DNA of 64,000 nucleotides from Candidatus Poribacteria bacterium (GTDB lineage: Bacteria > Poribacteria > WGA-4E > WGA-3G): the NCBI GenBank assembly GCA_028824685.1, contig JAPPCZ010000003.1:1-64000 (forward strand), read 5' to 3'. The notes below the pieces were generated by a model, which was not told the DNA's origin, made no database searches, and was given only the letters and a program-made list of their open reading frames with translations. Within the stretch, counting starts at the first letter, position 1. Every line of letters begins with the position of its first letter. The position numbers and the translations under genes are program-made. Shown piece by piece: positions 53,250-61,199 of this stretch.

Positions 53250-54290
53250 TCATACCTCAAAAAGTGTCGGTTGGCTTGATTTAGGATATCCAAAGTATTC
53301 ATAAGCAGCATCAGTTGCGACACGGCCACTTGGTGTAAGTGCCAAGAATCCCTCTTTAATATAGTGGGGTTCATAAACTTCAGAAATAGTCCGTTCATCT
53401 TCGCTGAGTGCAACGGCGAGTGCTTTTTTCCCCGCGCGACCATTGAAATTATTGATCAGTACTCGGAAATAAGCGTAGTCTTGTGCGTTTAAACCTTTCT
53501 CATCAATATCAAAGAACTTCAAAGCTTCCTCTACAACCTCAAGCGTTAAAATACCACTACCTTTAACTTGCGCATAGTCTCTGATGTTAGCAAGGAGCTT
53601 ATTTGCGATTCGCATCGTACCGCGTGCACGTAATGCCAGAGCAAATTCAGCCTCCTCCTCTATTTTTATGTTTAGTTTTGCGCTATTGATCCGGATGGCT
53701 TGCTGGATATCTTCAGCTGTGTAGTAATCAAGGTGAATATTGATCCCGAGCCGTGATCGAAAAGGACCGGTAAGCAAGCCTTCACGCGTTGTCGCTCCAA
53801 CTAAGGTAAAAGGTGCAAGGGAAATCTGTACAACTTCAGAACCGGGTCCTTGGCCCAAAGGTAGATCCAGTACAAAATCTTCAAGAACAGGGTAAAGCGA
53901 CTCTTGGATTGTTGGTTTCATTCGGTGGATCTCGTCAATAAATAGGATATCGCCTTCTTCAAGATTGGTTAATGTAGAAGCGAGGTCAATACGCTCCATC
54001 ACCGGACCGATGGCTTGTTTGAAATTAGTATCAAATTCATTGGCGATGATCTTGGCAAGTGTGGTTTTACCCAGTCCGGGAGGTCCGACAAGGAGAACAT
54101 GTTCTAACACATCATCTCTACTTTTTGCAGCACGTTTACTTTTTGTAGCACGTCTATTTTTTACTGCATCAATGTGGATACGTAGTTGTTCTTTGGCTTT
54201 CTCCTGTCCGATGAATTCATTAAGAGTTTCTGGACGGAGGCTATATCCAAAATCATCATCACCATTATCATGATTATCGTAGTTATCCAT
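53250..54290 (-). CDS. ruvB: Holliday-junction branch-migration helicase RuvB
   Basis: 346 residues. AAA+ motor that drives RuvA-bound Holliday junctions. Walker A GPPGLGKTTLAKIIANE at about 70, Walker B FIDEIHRM, sensor-1 VGATTREG with the arginine of GPFRSRLG, and the C-terminal winged-helix (YIKEGFLALTPSGRVATDAA). A short acidic N-terminal extension (MDNYDNHDNGDDDFG) replaces the usual one. It is separated from ruvA by 226 nt containing the repeat at 54368, unusual for a ruvAB pair. Confidence 0.96.
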   Translation of the reverse strand: MDNYDNHDNGDDDFGYSLRPETLNEFIGQEKAKEQLRIHIDAVKNRRATKSKRAAKSRDDVLEHVLLVGPPGLGKTTLAKIIANEFDTNFKQAIGPVMERIDLASTLTNLEEGDILFIDEIHRMKPTIQESLYPVLEDFVLDLPLGQGPGSEVVQISLAPFTLVGATTREGLLTGPFRSRLGINIHLDYYTAEDIQQAIRINSAKLNIKIEEEAEFALALRARGTMRIANKLLANIRDYAQVKGSGILTLEVVEEALKFFDIDEKGLNAQDYAYFRVLINNFNGRAGKKALAVALSEDERTISEVYEPHYIKEGFLALTPSGRVATDAAYEYFGYPKSSQPTLFEV

Positions 54291-54367
54291 ATTGTTGCCC
54301 TAACACAAGGATGCTCATATCAGTTTCGTTTTATAGTAAATTATGTAAATAAGTTTACATATATTCT

Positions 54368-54430
54368 GTAGGAGCGATCTCCGAATCGCGATGAAACCAC
54401 TAATAGTCGGGAATCGGAGTTCCCTCCTAC
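54368..54430. repeat. Full imperfect palindrome of the GTAGGAGCGATCTCC family
   Basis: Left arm GTAGGAGCGATCTCCGAATC, central GATGAAACCACTAATAG, right arm GAATCGGAGTTCCCTCCTAC. It is inserted between ruvA and ruvB, which are normally adjacent, and is evidence that the element moves. Confidence 0.8.
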
Positions 54431-54516
54431 AGTTCAGATGTAAAGTTAATTGTAAAATCCACTATAATGTGTGTTTGTATTTTAGCGAATTCACATTATT
54501 TGTGATAATAAAAAGA

Positions 54517-55113
54517 TTAATTTCGGATATATCGGAGTGCTTCCTTAACCAGATCATCTCGTTCAGCGTCATCGCCGAGTGTTTGTTGTGCCTGTTCTAC
54601 CGCCTGTTCCGCCTCAAGCTCTGAAGCACCCAGGTTAACCAGTACGTTGATGACAGCATGATGCGTTGATCCATCTCCGACAAGTTCCACTTTTTCCTCT
54701 AATTTGACCTTAGCTATGTTTTTTTTCAATTTTATAATAATAAGCTGCGCGAGTTCTTTACCCAACCGAGGCACCCGCATTAAAGTTGCCATATTCTCTT
54801 TTAGGACAGCTTGTTGGAATTGTGAAGGTGATAGTCTTGTAACGATATTTTGCGCAAGTGAAGGGCCAACCCCTTTGACAGTCAACGCCATTTCAAACAT
54901 TTTGAGAGCATCGTGTGAAGTGAATCCGTAAAGTTTAATTTCGTTATCACGATTTTGACTATAGTAGGTATAAAACGTAATAGATTCACCGATAGCGGGT
55001 AATCCGTTGATTGTTCGCTCCGCAACTTCAACTAAATAACCGATACCGTTTACATCAACGACTACCCCTTTGGTATCTTTATGGGCAAGCGTTCCCTTTA
55101 GATGAGCAATCAT
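54517..55113 (-). CDS. ruvA: Holliday-junction binding protein RuvA
   Basis: 198 residues, normal length. The OB-like domain starts MIAHLKGTLAHKDTKGVVVD. Two helix-hairpin-helix segments follow (MFEMALTVKGVGPSLAQNIV, LMRVPRLGKELAQLIIIKLK), then domain III (AVINVLVNLGASELEAEQAV), which contacts RuvB. AAAGGAAG precedes the start. It follows ruvC by 35 nt. Confidence 0.96.
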   Translation of the reverse strand: MIAHLKGTLAHKDTKGVVVDVNGIGYLVEVAERTINGLPAIGESITFYTYYSQNRDNEIKLYGFTSHDALKMFEMALTVKGVGPSLAQNIVTRLSPSQFQQAVLKENMATLMRVPRLGKELAQLIIIKLKKNIAKVKLEEKVELVGDGSTHHAVINVLVNLGASELEAEQAVEQAQQTLGDDAERDDLVKEALRYIRN

Positions 55114-55148
55114 ACTAATGCGGCTTCCTTTCGGCTTCTAAAACACAT

Positions 55149-55649
55149 TTAATTTTTAAATTTTTCCCGAATTTTAATCAGTTTGTGAGAACGAGCGTGA
55201 CAAATTGCTAAACTCAAAGCATCAGCAGCGTGGTCAGGTTGGGGTAATTCTTTTAATTTCAGTAATGCCTGGACCATTCTTTGAACTTGCAGCTTTGTCG
55301 CTTTTCCGTATCCAGCGACAGTTTGTTTAACTTGCGTTGGTGAATAGGTTGTCACAGGCGCGCTGTTGTTCGCTGCTGCTAATTTAACTATGCCTTTCAC
55401 TTCACCGACAATATAAGCGTTGTTCACGTTTTTGGTAAAGAAAATATCCTCAAGCACTACTGATTCTACGTCAAACTGTGTAATTAATTCAGATATGGTG
55501 TCATATATTATTTTCAGACGTTCCTCAGATGCAGTTTTAGGATTGGTCTGGATATTTCCGAAGTGAAGCGGTTGAACACGAGCAGCGTTAGATTGGACGA
55601 TTCCATAACCTGTGTTTGCAATGCCAGGGTCAATCCCAAGAATAATCAT
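55149..55649 (-). CDS. ruvC: Holliday-junction resolvase RuvC
   Basis: 166 residues. It cuts the junction processed by RuvAB. The active-site acids are in place: GIDPGIANTGYGIV (Asp near the N-terminus), VVLEDIFF (Glu) and DHAADALSLAICHA (two Asp near the C-terminus). AAGGACC precedes ATG; it lies 19 nt after yebC. Confidence 0.96.
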   Translation of the reverse strand: MIILGIDPGIANTGYGIVQSNAARVQPLHFGNIQTNPKTASEERLKIIYDTISELITQFDVESVVLEDIFFTKNVNNAYIVGEVKGIVKLAAANNSAPVTTYSPTQVKQTVAGYGKATKLQVQRMVQALLKLKELPQPDHAADALSLAICHARSHKLIKIREKFKN

Positions 55650-55668
55650 TAACTATAGGTCCTTACAA

Positions 55669-56415
55669 CTACGCTGCTGCCTCAAGAATGTCATCAGGAA
55701 TGTCAAAGTTAGCGTAGACTTTTTGCACATCGTCCAGTTCATCCAAAGCCACCATGAGTCTCAGCATACGTTCCGCCTCTTTGCCTTCAAGTCTAACGGT
55801 ATTTTGAGGAATCATGCTAACTTCCGCTAATTGAATGGATGCGTCAGTAGATTGAATAGCAGTGACAACTTTATCAAACTGTTCAAATGGGGTTATAATT
55901 TCAATACTATCTTCCAGTGGTGTTAAATCTTCAGCACCTGCATCCGCGGCAACCAAAAACAACTCTTCTTCATCAATGCTATCCGCATCAACAACAATGA
56001 GACCACACTTATCGAATCCCCATGCCACACATCCGCGTTCACCGATTCTGCCATTAAACTTGCTAAGTGTGTGTCTAACGGCAGCGATTGTGCGATTGCG
56101 GTTATCGGTTATCACCTCTATTATTAGCGCGACACCGCCGGGGCCATATCCTTCATAAACAACCTCTTCTAAAGTTTCACCTTCAAGTTCACCGGTGCCG
56201 CGAAGTATTGCTTTTTCGATGTTGTCGTTAGGAAGGTTACTTGACTTTGCTGTTGCGATTGCAGTTCGGAGACGCGGATTCATGTCAACATCTCCACCAC
56301 CAAGACGCGCAGCTGCAGTAATTTCTTTAATCAACTTTGAAAATAGTTTGCCACGCCTGGAATCGTTCGCTGCTTTTTTATGTTTAATTGTTGACCATTT
56401 AGAGTGTCCTGACAT
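55669..56415 (-). CDS. yebC: YebC/PmpR-family regulator
   Basis: 248 residues, normal. The start MSGHSKWSTIKHKKAANDSR and internal motifs (LPNDNIEKAILRGTGE, YEGYGPGGVALIIEV) are typical. Members act as transcription or translation factors; some help ribosomes through polyproline stretches. The yebC-ruvC-ruvA-ruvB order is conserved in many bacteria. AAAGGAC precedes ATG 56415. Confidence 0.95.
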   Translation of the reverse strand: MSGHSKWSTIKHKKAANDSRRGKLFSKLIKEITAAARLGGGDVDMNPRLRTAIATAKSSNLPNDNIEKAILRGTGELEGETLEEVVYEGYGPGGVALIIEVITDNRNRTIAAVRHTLSKFNGRIGERGCVAWGFDKCGLIVVDADSIDEEELFLVAADAGAEDLTPLEDSIEIITPFEQFDKVVTAIQSTDASIQLAEVSMIPQNTVRLEGKEAERMLRLMVALDELDDVQKVYANFDIPDDILEAAA

Positions 56416-56643
56416 AATCTGTGTCCTTTCTTAATTCAGTTCAAAAACTTGGGATGTATTAGAGACATACAAAAACTGAGGGTGTGCCAAAGCCACAACT
56501 TCTAAAGATATTATAGCACATAGCCGTAGAAGATACAAATAAAATGTAGATAACTGCAGCGGCATTCAATTGTCGATATATTATCCGTTTGAGTTATGAA
56601 GTAGCAATTCGTTGATGCTGCTACTGCAATGTGGAAATTGCTG

Positions 56644-57056
56644 CTACTCAAAAGTTACCATTTGGTAACTTTTTTCATACCGTGGTAACTTTTTGAAAAT
56701 TGCCCTAAACTCAGTCTCTGACTGGGTTTAGAAAGGGTTTTTCATTAAGGTATTAATTTTCAATTTCGGACTTACGCAACTTTGACGATTTTTCAATAAT
56801 TATGGCGAATTGGTATAATTTCAGCAACATGCTTAGTTTTCAGTGCGCTTCCGATTTGTTGGATTCTCTGCCGTTTTTTGCCAAGTATTTTCAACATTCT
56901 CACCTATATGTTTTGCTCAAGGTTTTGGTCTGGTTCTATTAGTGTTTAGGATCGTCTTTGTTTTTCTAACTGATATTATACCTTTGTTATAGGTGATAGT
57001 CAGAAGTTTTTGTTGTTGCCGGACAATAGATATCCAATATATGGACAATAAGTTTG
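56644..57056 (-). repeat. AT-rich structured element, copy B (inverted partner at 34370-34702)
   Basis: The reverse complement of copy A. Block 2 lies at 56644-56687, with the palindrome AGTTACCATTTGGTAACT in place of copy A TCATACCGTACGGTATGA. Block 1 lies at 57003-57056. A GGACTTACGCAA motif near 56764 is also seen at 33881. The 56416-57376 gap has no gene that I can support. Confidence 0.7.
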
Positions 57057-57264
57057 TAGAAACAATTGGGTTGACGCGTTTTTTGAATTTGGGTTGAATG
57101 CGTATTTTGTTTTCCGCATCTCGGAGAATGGTGAGTTTAAAGTTTTGGTAAGGAAGAAATCATGGGAGAATTGAATGGCTCTGTAGATAACTGGACTATT
57201 TAGTTTTATGAGTTACCAGTTGATTAGTTTTACTACGTTAGGCATCAATTCAGTGCCTGATTTT

Positions 57265-57339
57265 CTTGTTGGAGGGCTTTGTAAACCCGATTTTGTGAAA
57301 CTCATCCGTTAAATCGGGGTTGAAAAACCCTCCAACAAG
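57265..57339. repeat. Long imperfect hairpin
   Basis: CTTGTTGGAGGG (57265-57276) pairs with CCCTCCAACAAG (57328-57339), and the pairing continues inward through AACCCGATTT and AAATCGGGGTT. A motif AAATTGACGCTTATGG follows, as in other repeats of this genome. Confidence 0.65.
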
Positions 57340-57376
57340 AGGATATATCCTTAAATTGACGCTTATGGAGTGTCTG

Positions 57377-58099
57377 TCAAAGTTCACCGATGCAGAACAC
57401 GGTATTTTTTGCTTCTAAACTCCGAATTTCGGAATAGTGGTAAACTTGGGTAACTTCCACTCCATTTTTAATGATGGCAGTGGGGCGTTCGATAACGAAG
57501 TCAGCGAAGTGCGGTGCGTTGAAAGCTACGTAAGCGAGGCTGAACGTCTCAATTTGCTGCTCGTATCGCTTTGACAGATCTGGAAATAGAACAATTCCTG
57601 TATCAACTTGGTAGATGCCCTTGTTTTCATCTATGTTCATCGTTTTAACCGGACACTCGATAATTGCCCACTGATGTGTATTGGTATCCCATATTTCTGT
57701 GTGCGTTACGATGGGTAGACATTTTTGTGTCGCATCAATAATGGCTGCGTTGGTATCAAGGACCCGGACCTGCGATGCCTCTTGAACATCAAACAGAGGA
57801 CCTCCCCAATAATCCTGCGCCGGTCTATACTCCACGTAGTTATCGTTACAGTAAGCATGCCTTCTGAACACCGCTATATGTTCTTCGCCAAAAACAGGGA
57901 GGAAGTCATAGTTTGGATTTATGAAGAGATTTTTCTCCGCAAAGGTGTGTTCACTCTTACACGAACCACATTGGTAATAATCGCTGAAACTTCCATCTTT
58001 GTTATCTATGATGCGGCATCGAGATTCGACCCAAAAGCGGGGGGCATTTCCGTTGCCAACAGTGTTGATAAAAGAAAGTCCATAATCAAGGCAATTCAT
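57377..58099 (-). CDS. Hypothetical protein with CxxC motif
   Basis: 240 residues, no signal peptide, not recognised. A CGSC motif near residue 46 and further cysteines (YCNDN, CPVKTM, FCIGEL) suggest metal or redox function. AAAGGAAAATCA precedes ATG 58099. It faces the downstream plus-strand gene across a repeat-rich gap. Confidence 0.6.
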   Translation of the reverse strand: MNCLDYGLSFINTVGNGNAPRFWVESRCRIIDNKDGSFSDYYQCGSCKSEHTFAEKNLFINPNYDFLPVFGEEHIAVFRRHAYCNDNYVEYRPAQDYWGGPLFDVQEASQVRVLDTNAAIIDATQKCLPIVTHTEIWDTNTHQWAIIECPVKTMNIDENKGIYQVDTGIVLFPDLSKRYEQQIETFSLAYVAFNAPHFADFVIERPTAIIKNGVEVTQVYHYSEIRSLEAKNTVFCIGEL

Positions 58100-58258
58100 T
58101 GATTTTCCTTTCGGTGTAGTATATGATTTTTTACACTCAATTATTCCATAGGCGTCAATTTTAGGAAAACGCGTTTGTAATAAAAATTTTAGAAAAACCG
58201 AAAACTAAATAATACCATTTCTAATTGACAAAGTATTATTCCGATTTTGAGTTTCTTT

Positions 58259-58333
58259 GTAGGAGCGACCTCGAATCAACGCCAAATGCGCTTTTTGGCA
58301 TTTGGCGGGTCGCGACCAGGAGGTCGTTCCTAC
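58259..58333. repeat. Hairpin repeat nested in a palindrome
   Basis: The outer arms GTAGGAGCGACCTC and GAGGTCGTTCCTAC enclose a 9-bp stem GCCAAATGC/GCATTTGGC with the loop GCTTTTTG. This is the only copy where the two repeat families are cleanly nested. The rest of the 58100-58494 gap shows nothing I recognise. Confidence 0.75.
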
Positions 58334-58494
58334 AGAAGAGGGTGTCGCATTCGGACAACCGATTTATGAAATAATGTAATATCATTATTTAGAAATCGTA
58401 TAACTCTGGTAGATGAGGAATATTGGTTGAAGAAAAACAACGGGATGTGTTAAAATTGCTACATCTATAGTTTTATGGAGTTAGACAAATTCTT

Positions 58495-59292
58495 ATGTTG
58501 CCTTTTGTCCTCAAAACCGTTGAAGAACCGGAACAACGTCTTCATCTCCTTGGCAGCGAAAACAGCACTGTAGACGTTGAGGTGCGAACAGAACTCTATA
58601 TCAGTGAATCCAACAGTTTGCATTCGGCAGGACAGACTCACAATATTCAGATTGAGAATCCATCGGTTTTGCGAGGGGTTCAGGATGCAGCGTATAAAGC
58701 TTTTACAACATTTCTCCAACAAACTTCTGAACCGGAATCTTTTCTCCCAATCGAACTTCTATCCCAGTACCCATATCAGCGATACGTTTTAATTCTGTCT
58801 GTAACTCGTTCGTATGAACTTCATGAAGTGTTTCAAAACACGCCAGACACTATTTGGATGGATCGGGGTAATTCTATCTTTGAATATGATGGGTATGAAC
58901 TTTCTTTAAGTGCGAAGCATTACATACTCGATTCGTCTGCTTATTTGGTAGCACCCGGAAAATATACGGTATTCATGCGACGCGTCAATGATGCTGCAAC
59001 TATCCGATTTTATCGAAGCGGATTTATTGACTTAACTGGGAATACGCCGCCGCCACTTCAACTAAACGCACAAGAGGTAATTGAGGCAGTGCAACAAGAT
59101 ATAGCCAGTCGAGAGTCTGCTATGCCAATAGGTCAACTACTCATGTTCCCACAGTCCACTGAAACGGCAACTCGTGAGGTTGAGCATCTCACAAGTTGCC
59201 CGGAATGTAAAGGTGAGGTGAGACGCATCAATGAAAGTTTTTTCTGCCTGGAATGCGATTGGGATAACTTACCACCTTTAAAACGTCATTAA
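58495..59292 (+). CDS. Hypothetical protein with C-terminal zinc ribbon
   Basis: 265 residues, not recognised. The final 35 residues form a zinc ribbon (CPECKGEVRRINE, FFCLECDWDNLPP). The rest has beta-rich stretches (PFVLKTVEEPEQRLHLLG, LILSVTRSYELHEVF). GGAG lies about 14 nt before ATG, far for a ribosome site. Function unknown. Confidence 0.6.
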   Translation: MLPFVLKTVEEPEQRLHLLGSENSTVDVEVRTELYISESNSLHSAGQTHNIQIENPSVLRGVQDAAYKAFTTFLQQTSEPESFLPIELLSQYPYQRYVLILSVTRSYELHEVFQNTPDTIWMDRGNSIFEYDGYELSLSAKHYILDSSAYLVAPGKYTVFMRRVNDAATIRFYRSGFIDLTGNTPPPLQLNAQEVIEAVQQDIASRESAMPIGQLLMFPQSTETATREVEHLTSCPECKGEVRRINESFFCLECDWDNLPPLKRH

Positions 59293-59327
59293 ATAGTGTT
59301 GAATTCCCACCTTATGCTTTCTTCGCC

Positions 59328-59939
59328 TCATCCCATGGGCGGCTGAAATATGGAAAAGAGCATCGTAATCGCAGTCGCCAACAGTGTTCCCATGAAAGTT
59401 TGAAGGAGTGTGTGACGCTCTCGGTAAACCCGTGCCCAAGCAATCAGCGGGATAAGCAGGAATAACCACACTAAATTTAAGTTAACAAGTAACATTAAGA
59501 CAATAATACAACTGGTCGTAACGCTTGTGTGGAAACTTATTTTCCATAATGGCGTAATCACAGAGAATACGATGCTGTTAACAATGAAAACTTGACATAC
59601 CCAAATAATTCTCTGACTTGCCCCAATTTGGTAAAGTATAATCGTTCCTAAAATCATGCTTACTAACGTCAAGCAAAGCGGTATCAGTCGTTCTTCTTTG
59701 GCAGGCAAATGGAAATTACTTACCTTTGAAAACCGAAAAAGCAAAGCTATTGCTAATATCGGCAGCACTGTTACAAATGTTGCTATAATCGTTAGCCACA
59801 GTATAACTTCTTGGCTTGTGCTTGCATGTTTGTAAATAACGAAAATAGCCGTTACAATCGGAACAATGAACGGGCTAAAAACAACCGATGTTCCCAAGGC
59901 AATCCAGGCGGGAAATGCCGAGATAGTCTTTTGTGTCAT
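59328..59939 (-). CDS. PAP2-like integral membrane protein
   Basis: 203 residues, about six hydrophobic segments. In the C-terminal half a degenerate PAP2 phosphatase pattern appears (KISFHTSVTTSC as the SGH-type motif, ARVYRERHTLLQTFMG as the last histidine/glycine motif), so a lipid-phosphate phosphatase relative is likely; activity is uncertain. Its ATG (59939-59937) overlaps the stop TGA of the peroxiredoxin gene by one base, so translation is coupled. No other ribosome site is seen. Confidence 0.7.
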   Translation of the reverse strand: MTQKTISAFPAWIALGTSVVFSPFIVPIVTAIFVIYKHASTSQEVILWLTIIATFVTVLPILAIALLFRFSKVSNFHLPAKEERLIPLCLTLVSMILGTIILYQIGASQRIIWVCQVFIVNSIVFSVITPLWKISFHTSVTTSCIIVLMLLVNLNLVWLFLLIPLIAWARVYRERHTLLQTFMGTLLATAITMLFSIFQPPMG

Positions 59940-60958
59940 CAATTATTTTTGGGTGTATCCACGGTTTTGAAGAAATTTACTAAATCTGTCCCATGTGTGC
60001 TTGGGTTAACCTCTTTGTCAATTTTTAAGATCTTCCCCGCTTTGTTAATGATTACCGTTAACCGCTTGAAGCGTTTGTCGGACTTTTCTGCAGCAGCGCC
60101 AAAGAGGAATGCAAGATTTTTCTGAGTGTCCACTAAAAGTGGAAAGTTCAGGTCATTTTCTTCTGAAAATTTCTGATGCGACTCAGCATCGTTGATGGTA
60201 ATTCCAAAGACTTGGACATCCTGTTGAGCAAAACTACTCGACTCATCACGGAGCGAGCAAACTTCAGCCGTTCAGCCACGCCCAAAATCTCTTGGATAAA
60301 ACGCTAAAATCACGTTCTTTTTATCCTGTAATTTGCTGAGTTGATGTAATTTTCCTGCACCATCCTTGGCGATGAAATCCGGCGCTGGCTGCCCTACTTC
60401 TATTCTTGGAAGTGTCTTCTTAAGCAGTTTTACGACATCTTCACCATGCGTTTGCACTTTGACATCTTTATCAATGGCACGGATATATCCTGCTTTATCA
60501 ATTACAAAGGTGACCCGTTTTGAAGCGTTGAACCTTTCCATGACACCACTGTACTGCTTACTGACCTCAAACTCAGTATCTGCCAGCAATGAAAACCCAA
60601 ACTTTTCTTGTTCTCTAAATCTTTTATGCGAGTCAACGCTGTCTACACTGACACCAAACAGGACAGTTTTAGTGTCTTCTATGTCGCTCAATTTATCCCG
60701 GAGCGACTGGAGTTCGGCAGTTCAGCCACCGGTAAAATCTTTCGGATAAAAGGCGAGGACAACACTTTTCTTCCCTAAGAATTCACTCAGACTCCGTTCA
60801 GTGCCAGTTTCATCTTTTAATGTAAAATCTGGGGCTATCATACCCACTTCAAGTTCTTTCGGTTTTTCCACTTCATTCTCCGCTAAGGCTAATGGAATCG
60901 TTAGCGCTGTTATTAGTAGCGCAATTCCAATAGATTGAATAGATAGGTTTTGAAACAT
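59939..60958 (-). CDS. Tandem double-selenocysteine peroxiredoxin, exported
   Basis: A single 340-codon frame if two in-frame UGA codons (60722-60724 and 60272-60274) are read as selenocysteine. 339 residues: signal peptide (about 1-26, ending ALA-ENE), then two AhpC/TSA-Bcp-like domains (about 35-185 and 190-335). Both UGAs fall at the peroxidatic cysteine: FYPKDFTGG-U-TAE (U79) and FYPRDFGRG-U-TAE (U229). Domain 2 also has a cysteine five residues on (UTAEVC), a possible resolving residue; domain 1 lacks it. SECIS-like hairpins follow each UGA by 13-14 nt (60683-60707 and 60236-60258), each with the loop starting CG. GAGGA precedes ATG 60958. It would reduce peroxides in the periplasm. Confidence 0.85.
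60236..60258 (-). promoter_or_regulatory. SECIS-like hairpin 2
   Basis: Thirteen nucleotides after the UGA at 60274-60272, GCTCG-CTC pairs with GAG-(T)-CGAGT, one bulge, around the 6-nt loop CGTGAT. The guanine is at loop position 2, as expected for bacterial SECIS. Confidence 0.6.
60683..60707 (-). promoter_or_regulatory. SECIS-like hairpin 1
   Basis: Fourteen nucleotides after the UGA at 60724-60722, GTCGCTC (60707-60701) pairs with GAGCGAC (60689-60683), 7 bp without mismatch, around the loop CGGGATAAATT. The loop begins like that of hairpin 2. Confidence 0.65.
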
Positions 60959-61199
60959 TTTATATTCCTCAATAATAGTTTGAAAAGCAATATTCTCTTC
61001 AGAGGTTAGATAGAGTGTAAGCGAAACTCAACATCAATCCGCGTAATCTGTGTAATCCGTGCTAATCCGCGATTCTGACAATTAGTATAATCGGGGTTGA
61101 AAGTCGCTACCCAAGAGGTGCAAAACATCGTAGGCAGGGAGATTTTCCACCCCCAGCCACGATTTAAGCATACCACAGACTTGATGTAATGTCAAGTTC

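Noticed and set aside
59939..60958. Three separate peroxiredoxin fragments, that is a pseudogene with two nonsense mutations
   Set aside because: Both stops are UGA, both are at the peroxidatic position, the frame is otherwise intact, and SECIS-like hairpins follow both. Chance mutation would not be expected to choose these two codons.
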